Positions 1-5,513 are shown, numbered from the stretch's first letter. The stretch: 5,551 nt of DNA from Candidatus Methanomethylophilaceae archaeon (GCA_017616575.1 JAFZXW010000172.1:1-5551); one strand, 5' to 3'. The notes: a model not told the origin generated them from the sequence alone. Made by a program: numbers and translations.

Positions 1-215
1 AGGACGACGTCCCAGTCCTCCATCTCGCTCATCATCCTCCGGTACGCCGGGCGCTTGTCGTTCCTGCCGGAATAACCGTCGTCCTCGTAGACGCCGTGAA
101 CGTCCCATCCCTCTGCGATGCAATAGTCCTCCAGGACGGATCTCTGCGCCTCCAGGGAATATCCCTCGGCGGCCTGCTCCTCGGTCGAGACCCTGACGTA
201 CACCGCCGCGCGCAT
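1..215 (-). CDS. Serine recombinase, N-terminal part only (continues off the left edge)
   Basis: This is the first 71 residues of a resolvase/invertase-family site-specific recombinase, read from ATG at 213-215 with an open frame to the window edge. The start reads MRAAVYVRVSTEEQ: Ser10 in the RVST motif is the catalytic serine of the family, which forms the covalent 5'-phosphoserine link during strand exchange. Residues 17-24 (EGYSLEAQ) and 46-51 (DGYSGR) are further family motifs. It aligns without gaps to the N-terminus of the neighbouring upstream recombinase, with about 40 of 71 residues identical, so the two are tandem paralogues. A strong Shine-Dalgarno (GGAGG, 223-227) lies 7 nt before the ATG, inside the upstream gene's coding sequence, so translation may be coupled to that gene. 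The C-terminal half is outside the window, so completeness and target cannot be judged. Confidence 0.85.
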   Translation of the reverse strand, partial: MRAAVYVRVSTEEQAAEGYSLEAQRSVLEDYCIAEGWDVHGVYEDDGYSGRNDKRPAYRRMMSEMEDWDVV

Positions 216-988
216 CGTTTCTCCTCCAGAGGACCGTTCAAAGCCACGAACTTCTCCATCGGGACGACGGGCTCCTGGTCCCCCTTGCGGATTATTCCGT
301 TCCAATCCACGTATCCCACGTACACGGGGTTGCGTATCATGTTGGACACCGTCTGCGGCCTCCAGGTCCCGCCCCTCTTGGTCGGCACCCCGGACTTGTT
401 GAGGTAATCGGCGATCTCGGAGTATGTGGAGCCGCGGAGCCTCATGTTGAACACGTCCCTCACCACGGCCGCCTCCGGCTCCACGACCTTCATAGACCCC
501 CCGGAATACTCGTAGCCATAAGGATGCCCGGATCCTAGATGCCCGCCGCCGCCTTTCGCCTTGAAGGTCATGCCGAGCTTCACCCTCTCCCCTATCTGCT
601 CGCTCTCCAGCTGGGCGATGCGCTGCATGATGTCCATCACGAACCTGCCCATGGCGGTGGTGGTGTCGAACTTGTCCTGCATGGAGTTGAAATCCTTCCC
701 CTCGGCGCGGAGACGGTCCATCATCTTGGCGAAATTGACGCTGTTCCTGTGGATACGGTCCATCTTGAGGACCAGCAAAATATCCCATCTGTCGGATTCC
801 GACATCATCCTCGTGTATTCCGGACGGTCGTCATAACGGCCGGAGTAGCCTTCGTCGCGGTATATGTCGGCGACCTCCCACCCGCGGACCCTGCAATAGG
901 CGGTCATCCTCTTCACCTGCGCGTCGAGGGAGAAGCCCTCCCTGGCCTGGTCGTCCGTGGATACCCTGGCATACAAAGCCGCGCGCAT
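32..988 (-). CDS. Large serine recombinase, C-terminally truncated with an out-of-frame tail
   Basis: This is a site-specific serine recombinase. Residues 1-140 are the resolvase catalytic domain: MRAALYARVST with catalytic Ser10, DRIHR at 77-81, and the DTTTAMGR...QLESEQIGER stretch at 108-135. Residues about 150-255 are the DNA-binding 'recombinase' domain, including HPYGYEY, GSTYSEIADYLNKSGVPT and NMIRNPVYVGY. The family normally continues with a zinc ribbon and coiled coil to roughly 450-550 residues. Here recognisable sequence ends at LNGPLEEKR (residue 258), exactly where the next recombinase starts. The remaining 60 residues are the second gene read in the wrong frame, so they are not expected to be functional. 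I chose ATG 988 rather than 1027 because it has an AGGTG Shine-Dalgarno (994-998) 5 nt upstream and matches the start of the paralogue. It probably cannot do regulated integration alone; it could be a decaying copy or work with the second protein. Confidence 0.8.
   Translation of the reverse strand: MRAALYARVSTDDQAREGFSLDAQVKRMTAYCRVRGWEVADIYRDEGYSGRYDDRPEYTRMMSESDRWDILLVLKMDRIHRNSVNFAKMMDRLRAEGKDFNSMQDKFDTTTAMGRFVMDIMQRIAQLESEQIGERVKLGMTFKAKGGGGHLGSGHPYGYEYSGGSMKVVEPEAAVVRDVFNMRLRGSTYSEIADYLNKSGVPTKRGGTWRPQTVSNMIRNPVYVGYVDWNGIIRKGDQEPVVPMEKFVALNGPLEEKRCARRCTSGSRPRSRPPRDIPWRRRDPSWRTIASQRDGTFTASTRTTVIPAGTTSARRTGG
223..227 (-). promoter_or_regulatory. Ribosome binding site of the second recombinase
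   Basis: GGAGG on the minus strand, 7 nt before the ATG at 215. It decides the start of the downstream recombinase and overlaps Glu/Leu codons 254-256 of the upstream gene, immediately before the point where that gene loses family similarity. Confidence 0.7.
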
Positions 989-993
989 GAAGA

Positions 994-998
994 CACCT
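994..998 (-). promoter_or_regulatory. Ribosome binding site of the first recombinase
   Basis: AGGTG on the minus strand, complementary to the archaeal 16S rRNA 3' end, 5 nt before ATG 988. It supports starting the protein at MRAALYARVST rather than at the in-frame ATG 13 codons upstream (1027), which has no such site. Confidence 0.6.
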
Positions 999-1049
999 GG
1001 AAAACCAATCCGGTCGTCGTATTTCAAAGATGCCGTAGCCGGAATCAGA

Positions 1050-1057
1050 TTTATTTA
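1050..1057. promoter_or_regulatory. Shared TATA-like box of the divergent recombinase / surface-protein promoters
   Basis: TTTATTTA on the plus strand (TAAATAAA on the minus strand) is the only AT-rich block in the 88-bp divergent gap. Its centre is about 24 nt before the ATG at 1077, the distance expected for an archaeal TATA box firing a leaderless transcript of the LRR protein gene. On the minus strand it would place a start near 1029, giving the recombinase a leader of about 40 nt that includes its Shine-Dalgarno. If both are used they would compete for TBP. Plus-strand use is better supported than minus-strand use. Confidence 0.45.
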
Positions 1058-1076
1058 CACACGTGGATGCGTATGC

Positions 1077-3341
1077 ATGAGTTAGATAAAGGGACAATTC
1101 ATCACTATCGCATCGGCATTCGCGCTGGCCGCCGTCCTGGCGACGGTCTGCTTCGCCTACGCGGAAGCCGACGCGGAGTCCGAGGGCGGATGGTACTACG
1201 ACCAGCTGGACCCTTTGGGGAAAATCATATACGACGGCGCCAGGTCGGAGGCCGGCCCCGATACGCCGATCTCTCTGCCGGAACCGTACAGCAGCATGAG
1301 TTTCGAAGAACTGGTCCCTTGCGTTAACTATTACAAGGGCGACGTCAACCAGGCCTTGACATGCGAATGGGTCCTTGGTAACCATGGCGACGGCTCATTG
1401 AGCATAGGGCTGATGTTCGACGGATACCAGAATTACATCACGGTGACGGTGGTTCACACCCCGCTGTTCTCCGACGACGAATCCGAGGATGTGAAGCTCA
1501 TGAACGCCCTGCTCTCCGTGCCTGTGGACGAAAGCAGCAGGCTGGCCGCCGTCACTTCCATCCATGACGCCGTGTGCGACATGTTGGAATATGATTACGG
1601 AGACAACAGCGAGAAGAGCTACAGCCTGTACAATGCAGTGACAGGGGACCACATCGTCGTCTGCGAAGGATACGCCAAGACCTTCCTTGCCCTCTGCCAA
1701 TTGCACGGCATCCCTTGCGTCGGCGTCACTGGCACCGCCACCAACAGCCAAGGCGAAGTGGACGGCCACATGTACAACATGGTGCAGATGGAGAACGGGA
1801 AATGGTACGCCGTGGACGTCACATGGGACGACCAGGATTGGATAGATGACACATACCTCCTCGCCGGAAGCAACACCGTTGGATTCCATGGCGTACCCTT
1901 CTATCAATCCCATCATCCCGATGGGCTGACTCCTCCGCCTTTAGCCGCGGACGCCTACGAGCCTGTGAAATTCTCGTTCGAAGACGGCGCCCTGGTGTTC
2001 TATGGGGATGGAGCAATAGACGGTGGCACGGACGCCCCTTGGAACCAGTACAGCGACGAGACGGAGATGATAGTCATCGAGGAAGGGATTACATCCGTCG
2101 GGAGCAAGGCCTTCTACCAGTTCGGGAGCGTCTGGCATGTCATCATCGGGTCGGACGTCGAGAGCATCGGTAGCAAGGCGTTCGCGTATTGCGGCTCGTT
2201 GAGGTCGCTGGAGGTCCCCGGCACGGTGAAGTCCATAGGGACCTACGCGTTCTATAAGAGCGGGATCGAGAGCCTCGACCTCGGCGACGGCGTGAAATCC
2301 GTTGGCGCGAAGGCTTTCCAGGGATGCCCCTTGAAGAACGTCAAAATTGCATCCACGGTGAAGACGATTGGAACCGACGCATTCGGAGGCTGCTCATTCT
2401 ACGACGCCGACGGCAAGACAGCCTTGAGCCCCACGCCCGGCCTGATCTCCGGATACACTTTCAAGGGAACCCCGTCCAATCTCGTCCTGTCCACCAAGTT
2501 CGTCAAGGGATTCACGTTCACCAAGGGCTCCATCAAGTACGCCGTAACAGCCTCTTTGGCCGCGGACAGGCAGCTGGCCGTCGTCGGATACGAAGGCGAT
2601 CCCGTCGACGTCGTCATTCCCTCTAAAGTAAAGACCAGCGCCGGATACTTCCAGGTGACGTCCATAGGCGCAAAGGCGTTCTACGGCTGCAGCAGCCTGA
2701 AATCTTTGAAACTGGAGAATGTGGAGACGATAGGGTCCAAAGCCTTCGCCAAGTGCTCCTCGTTGTCCAGTCTCGAAATTAACGAATCCGTGAAGACCGT
2801 GTCTTCATACGCTTTCTACGGATGCAAAGCCCTGAAGACCTTGACAGTACACGGAAACGGGACCTCCATAGGCACGAGCGCGTTCAGCGAATGCAAGGGC
2901 CTGGAGACCGTCGAACTAACCGGTAACGGTATAACCGTCGGGACCAACTCTTTCTACAACTGCACCGGACTCACAAGCCTGGACCTCTCAGGGGTCGTGG
3001 AAATCGGGACCAAGGCGTTCCCATACTGCAACAGGATCACGGATCTTACGATTCCCGGGACCGTTTCCACGGTCGGGGCTTACGCATTCTACAAGTGCGC
3101 GAAGCTGGACTCGGTCGTGATATCGAACGGCGTCAAGACCGTCGGCAAGAGCGCGTTCAGCGGATGCGGCAAGATAACGAGCCTGGCGGTCGGACAGTCG
3201 GTCTCCAGCATAGGGGACAACGCGTTCTACGGGTACAAGTTCCTAGACGCGGAGGGCAAGACCCTGAAGGCCACGGCCGCGAACCTGAGAGGTCACGCGT
3301 TCCAAGGCGCTGCCAAGACGTTGTCCATGACCGGACGATGA
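1077..3341 (+). CDS. Secreted transglutaminase-like / BspA-type leucine-rich-repeat protein, with in-frame TAG at codon 3
   Basis: Large exported protein, 754 residues if read from ATG 1077 (numbering used here). Codon 3 is TAG (1083-1085); the frame is open from 1086 to TGA 3341. The conventional alternative start, TTG 1215, would delete an obvious signal peptide (Lys5, hydrophobic core 8-27, likely cleavage after FAYA at 29). Residues about 150-260 are a transglutaminase-like domain with the expected triad: Cys196 in VVCEGYAKTF, His231 in DGHMYNM and Asp247 in VDVTWDD. Residues about 332-440 and 527-718 are two blocks of about 23-residue BspA-type repeats (pattern SIGxKAFxxCxxLxSLxIPxxVK), five and about nine units. 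Each block ends in a similar cap, residues about 441-474 and 719-754 (FxDAxGKT...LxGxxFxG). No C-terminal membrane anchor is visible. Relatives are surface or secreted proteins linked to host adhesion; the enzymatic activity is unproven. Readthrough as pyrrolysine, AUA initiation at 1086, or a damaged start are all possible. Confidence 0.82.
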
Positions 3342-3346
3342 AAACA

Positions 3347-3364
3347 GAGGGGGGATCCCCCCTC
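3347..3364. repeat. Perfect 18-bp palindrome between convergent genes
   Basis: GAGGGGGGATCCCCCCTC is identical to its reverse complement. It lies 5 nt after the stop of the LRR gene and 5 nt before the stop of the convergent DUF1294 gene, so a hairpin would form at the 3' end of both transcripts. There is no downstream U-run, so it is not a classical intrinsic terminator. It may act as an mRNA 3'-end stabiliser or bidirectional end signal. Confidence 0.55.
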
Positions 3365-3369
3365 ATTGA

Positions 3370-3645
3370 TCAAAACACCTTGAAGAAGAACAGGCAGCCG
3401 ATGATTATCAGGTGCAGGACAAGGAAGACGTAGACGAGCTTGAACTTCGCCTTCCTCGTCTTGTGCCTGGCCAGGGACATCCCCGCGGCGGCGCCGAACG
3501 GCCCGACCAAGGCCCACAGGAGAAGCGTGGCCTCCGGGGTCCTCCACTCGCCCTTCTCCGCCTTCCTCTTGTCCGAGAAGTACGCGGCCATGGCCAGCAG
3601 GTTCAAAATCGCATAGATAACCAGGAAAATCAGTAGGGTAGACAT
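3370..3645 (-). CDS. DUF1294 family small membrane protein
   Basis: This 91-residue protein has two hydrophobic segments, residues about 3-22 and 70-88. Between them lies the DUF1294 signature: YFSDKRKAEKGEWRTPEATLLLWALVGPFGAAAGM (residues 22-35 and 36-56) followed by RHKTRKAKF (60-68). The length and motif order are normal for this family, whose biochemical function is unknown. The start at ATG 3645 has a GAGGT ribosome site 4 nt upstream; the longer open frame to 3765 is only the flavodoxin gene read out of frame. It overlaps the 3' end of the flavodoxin gene by 16 nt, so the two are almost certainly co-transcribed and translationally coupled. A membrane role supporting the upstream redox protein is inference. 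Confidence 0.85.
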   Translation of the reverse strand: MSTLLIFLVIYAILNLLAMAAYFSDKRKAEKGEWRTPEATLLLWALVGPFGAAAGMSLARHKTRKAKFKLVYVFLVLHLIIIGCLFFFKVF

Positions 3646-4049
3646 CGTAACCTCGCAATGAAAGCGTCGACGGACGCGGGGAACCCGTCCTCGTTCATCT
3701 CCTTCTCCTTCTTGTTGAAGAACACGGCGTCCGGGATCCCGAACTCTTTGGAAACCTTGGCGCACTGCTGCTTCCCCTTCTCGTCGTTGTACATGCAGGA
3801 GATGAAAAGCTTGACGTCCTTCCCCTCCAAGGACTTCTTGTTGGCCTTTACGTAGCCAAGGACCTGCTTGTAAGGCTTGCCGGCGTGGATTCCCGTGCCG
3901 AACACGACGGTCTCGTAATTGCTCACGTCAATAAGGGTCATCTCCTTGAGGTCGAACAGGTCCCCGTCGACCCTCTTGGCTATGTACTCTGCCAGCCTCT
4001 TGGTGTTCTTCGTCATCCCTGAAGCGTACAATATGGCGGTCTTTACCAT
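3630..4049 (-). CDS. Flavodoxin-domain protein
   Basis: A 139-residue single-domain flavodoxin-like protein, predicted cytoplasmic and FMN-binding. The N-terminus is a beta strand (VKTAILYAS) followed by the phosphate-binding loop and helix (GMTKNTKRLAEYIAKRV, residues 11-27). TVVFGTGIHAGKPYK (48-61) is the second flavin-contact region, typical of the flavodoxin_5 / protoporphyrinogen-oxidase-like group, and LFISCMYND (81-89) is a core strand. Cys85 and Cys96 lie close together and could be redox-active. ATG 4049 is chosen because the fold begins there and a G-run (GGGGGGTT) precedes it; the extension to 4169 is not flavodoxin-like. It is first in an operon with DUF1294 and divergent from an HxlR regulator, an arrangement common for redox or electrophile-stress genes. 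The electron-transfer partner is unknown. Confidence 0.87.
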   Translation of the reverse strand: MVKTAILYASGMTKNTKRLAEYIAKRVDGDLFDLKEMTLIDVSNYETVVFGTGIHAGKPYKQVLGYVKANKKSLEGKDVKLFISCMYNDEKGKQQCAKVSKEFGIPDAVFFNKKEKEMNEDGFPASVDAFIARLRCLPY

Positions 4050-4051
4050 CC

Positions 4052-4079
4052 GAACCCCCCATCCGATATCGGAACCCCC
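4052..4079. repeat. Duplicated GAACCCCC motif around a palindrome in the flavodoxin leader
   Basis: GAACCCCC occurs at 4052-4059 and again at 4072-4079, exactly 20 bp apart, with the palindrome CCGATATCGG (4063-4072) between them. On the minus strand this gives two G-rich ribosome-site-like runs, each followed by CGGATG. Only the second ATG (4049) is in frame with the flavodoxin; the first (4062) is out of frame. It could be a local duplication or a translational control element. Confidence 0.4.
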
Positions 4080-4180
4080 GGCCGCTTGCCGGCATCGGCG
4101 GCCCCAATACCCATGCTGACAGCCATGCGTCCTGAATACAAGTAATAATCGCAAATCATCAACCTTCATATCGGCAAGGA

Positions 4181-4188
4181 TTATCTAA
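4181..4188 (+). promoter_or_regulatory. TATA-like box of the HxlR gene
   Basis: TTATCTAA is centred about 24 nt before ATG 4209, the same spacing seen before the LRR gene at 1077. No Shine-Dalgarno precedes 4209, so a leaderless transcript is likely. Confidence 0.4.
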
Positions 4189-4203
4189 TATCATTATGAT
4201 ATT
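4187..4203. promoter_or_regulatory. Operator-like inverted repeat at the HxlR start
   Basis: AATATCATTATGATATT has perfect 8-bp arms around a single T. It overlaps the end of the TATA-like box and finishes 5 nt before the HxlR ATG, so a dimeric winged-helix protein bound here would block transcription. HxlR-family regulators bind this kind of symmetric AT-rich site and often control themselves and a divergent redox gene. Binding is inferred, not shown. Confidence 0.55.
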
Positions 4204-4208
4204 GCCAT

Positions 4209-5345
4209 ATGCAAGGCGAGAGACCCAGATACGACTGCGCGGTGGACGCCGCCATGTCCGTCATAGAGGGGAGATGGAAGACCACCATCCTGTGCATGCT
4301 CGTAAAAGACGGGAGCATGAGGTTCTCGGAGCTCCAGAGGCGGATCGGCGGGGTCACTCCGAGGATCCTGTCCAAGCAGCTGAAGGAGCTCGAGTCCGAC
4401 GGGATGGTCCGCAGAGACGCCTCGGAAGGGAGGTCGAAGGTCGTCTACTCGGTCACTAGCAAGGGAGAGTCCATATGCCCTATACTTCAACAGCTGGCTG
4501 TCTGGGGCTTGGAGAACCAGATGGTATCCGTCGTCGTCCCCGAGGAAGAAGAACGACGCTCATGCCTGCTTCCCGAGGCTGGAGAGCAGGTCCGAAGCGT
4601 CGGCGTCTCCGTTGTCTGCGGCCATCCTCAGCCATTTCGCCGCCTCGCCGGCATCCTTCTCCGTCCCGTAACCGTCCATGTAGCAGCGCCCCACGGTGGC
4701 CATCGCGGTGGTGACTCCTTCCATGGCCGCCTTCAGGAACAGCTCGAAAGCCTTCGACGCGTCGGGACCGTTTCCTCCGAACCCTTCCGACCAGAGGAAC
4801 CCCAGGCGCTCCGTCGCGAAGGCGTCGCCCTGGTCCGAGCCCTTCCCGTACCATTCCGCGGCGGACATGACATCCTTGCGAGCGCCGACACCGAACTCGT
4901 AGCAAACCGCCAGATGGAACATGGCGTTGACGTTGCCGGCGTTCGCGGCGGCCCTGTAGAGCTTGAAGGCCTTGGACTCGTCCTTCTCCACACCCAGGCC
5001 CTCCTGGAACATGTAGGCCAGGTTGGTCCTCGCCTCCGAATTGCCTTGATTGGCGGAGAGCCTGAACAGCCTGGCCGCCTCCGCGTAGTCCTGCGGGACG
5101 GACACGCCGTCCATGTATGCCAGGCCTGCGTACAACTGGGCGTCCGGGATCCCGTCGCGGGCGGCTTCGATGGCGAGCTCGGCGGCGCGCTCCGGGCCGA
5201 TGCCTTGGTACTCCCCCTGCATGAAGAGCCTCACGGCCAGAGTCATCGCCTCGGTCTGGCCTGCGGAAATCGCCCTCTCCAAGTACAGGTACCCCTTCTC
5301 CTGGTCCTCCTCGACGTCCCATCCGAACAGGTACGCCATTCCTAA
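4209..5345 (+). CDS. HxlR-family winged-helix regulator, stop codon missing; reads on antisense to the Sel1 gene
   Basis: Residues 1 to about 110 (4209-4540) are a complete HxlR-type DNA-binding domain: Cys10 in YDCAVDAAMSVIEGRWK matches the conserved N-terminal cysteine of redox-sensing relatives such as YodB and HypR, followed by MRFSELQRRIGGVTPRILS (recognition-helix region), LKELESDGMVRR, the wing YSVTSKGES and the ending LQQLAVWG at 93-100. Family members normally stop at about 105-130 residues. Here no stop follows, and the frame continues to TAA 5345, giving 378 residues. From Ser118 (4560-4562) onward every codon is the exact reverse complement of a Sel1-gene codon, so the extension is almost certainly not an evolved domain. 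A real protein of about 118 residues plus a non-functional tail, a lost stop, or a sequence error are the options. It likely regulates itself and the divergent flavodoxin operon. Confidence 0.8.
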   Translation: MQGERPRYDCAVDAAMSVIEGRWKTTILCMLVKDGSMRFSELQRRIGGVTPRILSKQLKELESDGMVRRDASEGRSKVVYSVTSKGESICPILQQLAVWGLENQMVSVVVPEEEERRSCLLPEAGEQVRSVGVSVVCGHPQPFRRLAGILLRPVTVHVAAPHGGHRGGDSFHGRLQEQLESLRRVGTVSSEPFRPEEPQALRREGVALVRALPVPFRGGHDILASADTELVANRQMEHGVDVAGVRGGPVELEGLGLVLLHTQALLEHVGQVGPRLRIALIGGEPEQPGRLRVVLRDGHAVHVCQACVQLGVRDPVAGGFDGELGGALRADALVLPLHEEPHGQSHRLGLACGNRPLQVQVPLLLVLLDVPSEQVRHS

Positions 5346-5489
5346 CGCGTACAAGCCATCGGGATCCCCTCTGCCAGCAAGTTCTATGACTTCGTCGATA
5401 GACATGTCGAGGTCGCCCTCGGACGTGTTGAAAACGAAACCCCTCCGCTCCTCCTCGACCATATGTTTTCCTGAATTGTCTGGACCCAT
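4560..5489 (-). CDS. Sel1-like repeat protein
   Basis: A 309-residue protein made almost wholly of Sel1-like (TPR-related) helical repeats. Seven units of about 36 residues run from about residue 40 to 295, each ending in A-x-x-G before the next starts, for example AYMDGVSVPQDYAEAARLF, AYMFQEGLGVEKDESKAF and CYMDGYGTEKDAGEAAKWL; a partial eighth precedes the end (LLSSLGKQA). There is no signal peptide or membrane segment, so it is probably cytoplasmic. Such solenoids bind partner proteins or act as adaptors; no partner is indicated here. ATG 5489 is chosen because a TATA-like box ends about 27 nt upstream; ATG 5462, preceded by AGGA, is a good alternative and loses only nine residues. GTG 5513 lies next to the TATA-like box and is unlikely. 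Its last codon (TGA, 4560-4562) sits inside the open frame of the convergent HxlR gene. Confidence 0.85.
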   Translation of the reverse strand: MGPDNSGKHMVEEERRGFVFNTSEGDLDMSIDEVIELAGRGDPDGLYALGMAYLFGWDVEEDQEKGYLYLERAISAGQTEAMTLAVRLFMQGEYQGIGPERAAELAIEAARDGIPDAQLYAGLAYMDGVSVPQDYAEAARLFRLSANQGNSEARTNLAYMFQEGLGVEKDESKAFKLYRAAANAGNVNAMFHLAVCYEFGVGARKDVMSAAEWYGKGSDQGDAFATERLGFLWSEGFGGNGPDASKAFELFLKAAMEGVTTAMATVGRCYMDGYGTEKDAGEAAKWLRMAADNGDADASDLLSSLGKQA

Positions 5490-5513
5490 CACAAGGCCTT
5501 GAACCAGTAGCAC

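Larger units (their letters stand above)
4050..4208. other. Divergent intergenic region between flavodoxin operon and HxlR gene
   Basis: This 159-bp gap carries the control signals of both transcription units. The right part is AT-rich and contains the HxlR promoter and operator-like repeat. The left part is the GC-rich leader of the flavodoxin gene, with a short hairpin (CCGGC/GCCGG, 4078-4092). A minus-strand TATA-like stretch (GATTATTA, about 4143-4150) may serve the flavodoxin operon, but this is weak. No small gene or RNA was recognised. Confidence 0.5.

Noticed and set aside
539..1327. Long plus-strand open frame over the first recombinase and the start of the LRR gene
   Set aside because: It is antisense to the recombinase and then out of frame with the LRR gene; its protein is His/Arg/Gly-rich with no recognisable motif.
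831..1916. Minus-strand open frames opposite the LRR gene
   Set aside because: They lie antisense to a well-supported signal peptide and transglutaminase-like domain and have no domain of their own.
2071..3341. DNA-level tandem repeat or CRISPR-like array in the LRR region
   Set aside because: The periodicity of about 69 bp reflects degenerate protein repeats; the nucleotide copies are diverged and there are no constant repeats with unique spacers.
4078..4092. CCGGC/GCCGG hairpin as a riboswitch
   Set aside because: A five-pair stem in GC-rich sequence is expected by chance, and no riboswitch core motif is present.
4050..4169. N-terminal extension of the flavodoxin to ATG 4169
   Set aside because: The extra 40 residues do not resemble a flavodoxin, which normally begins at the strand starting MVKTAILY, and a G-rich ribosome site precedes ATG 4049.
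4480..5322. 280-codon minus-strand open frame inside the Sel1 region
   Set aside because: It is an out-of-frame shadow of the Sel1 gene with Arg/Gly-rich content; the repeats are clear only in the 4560-5489 frame.
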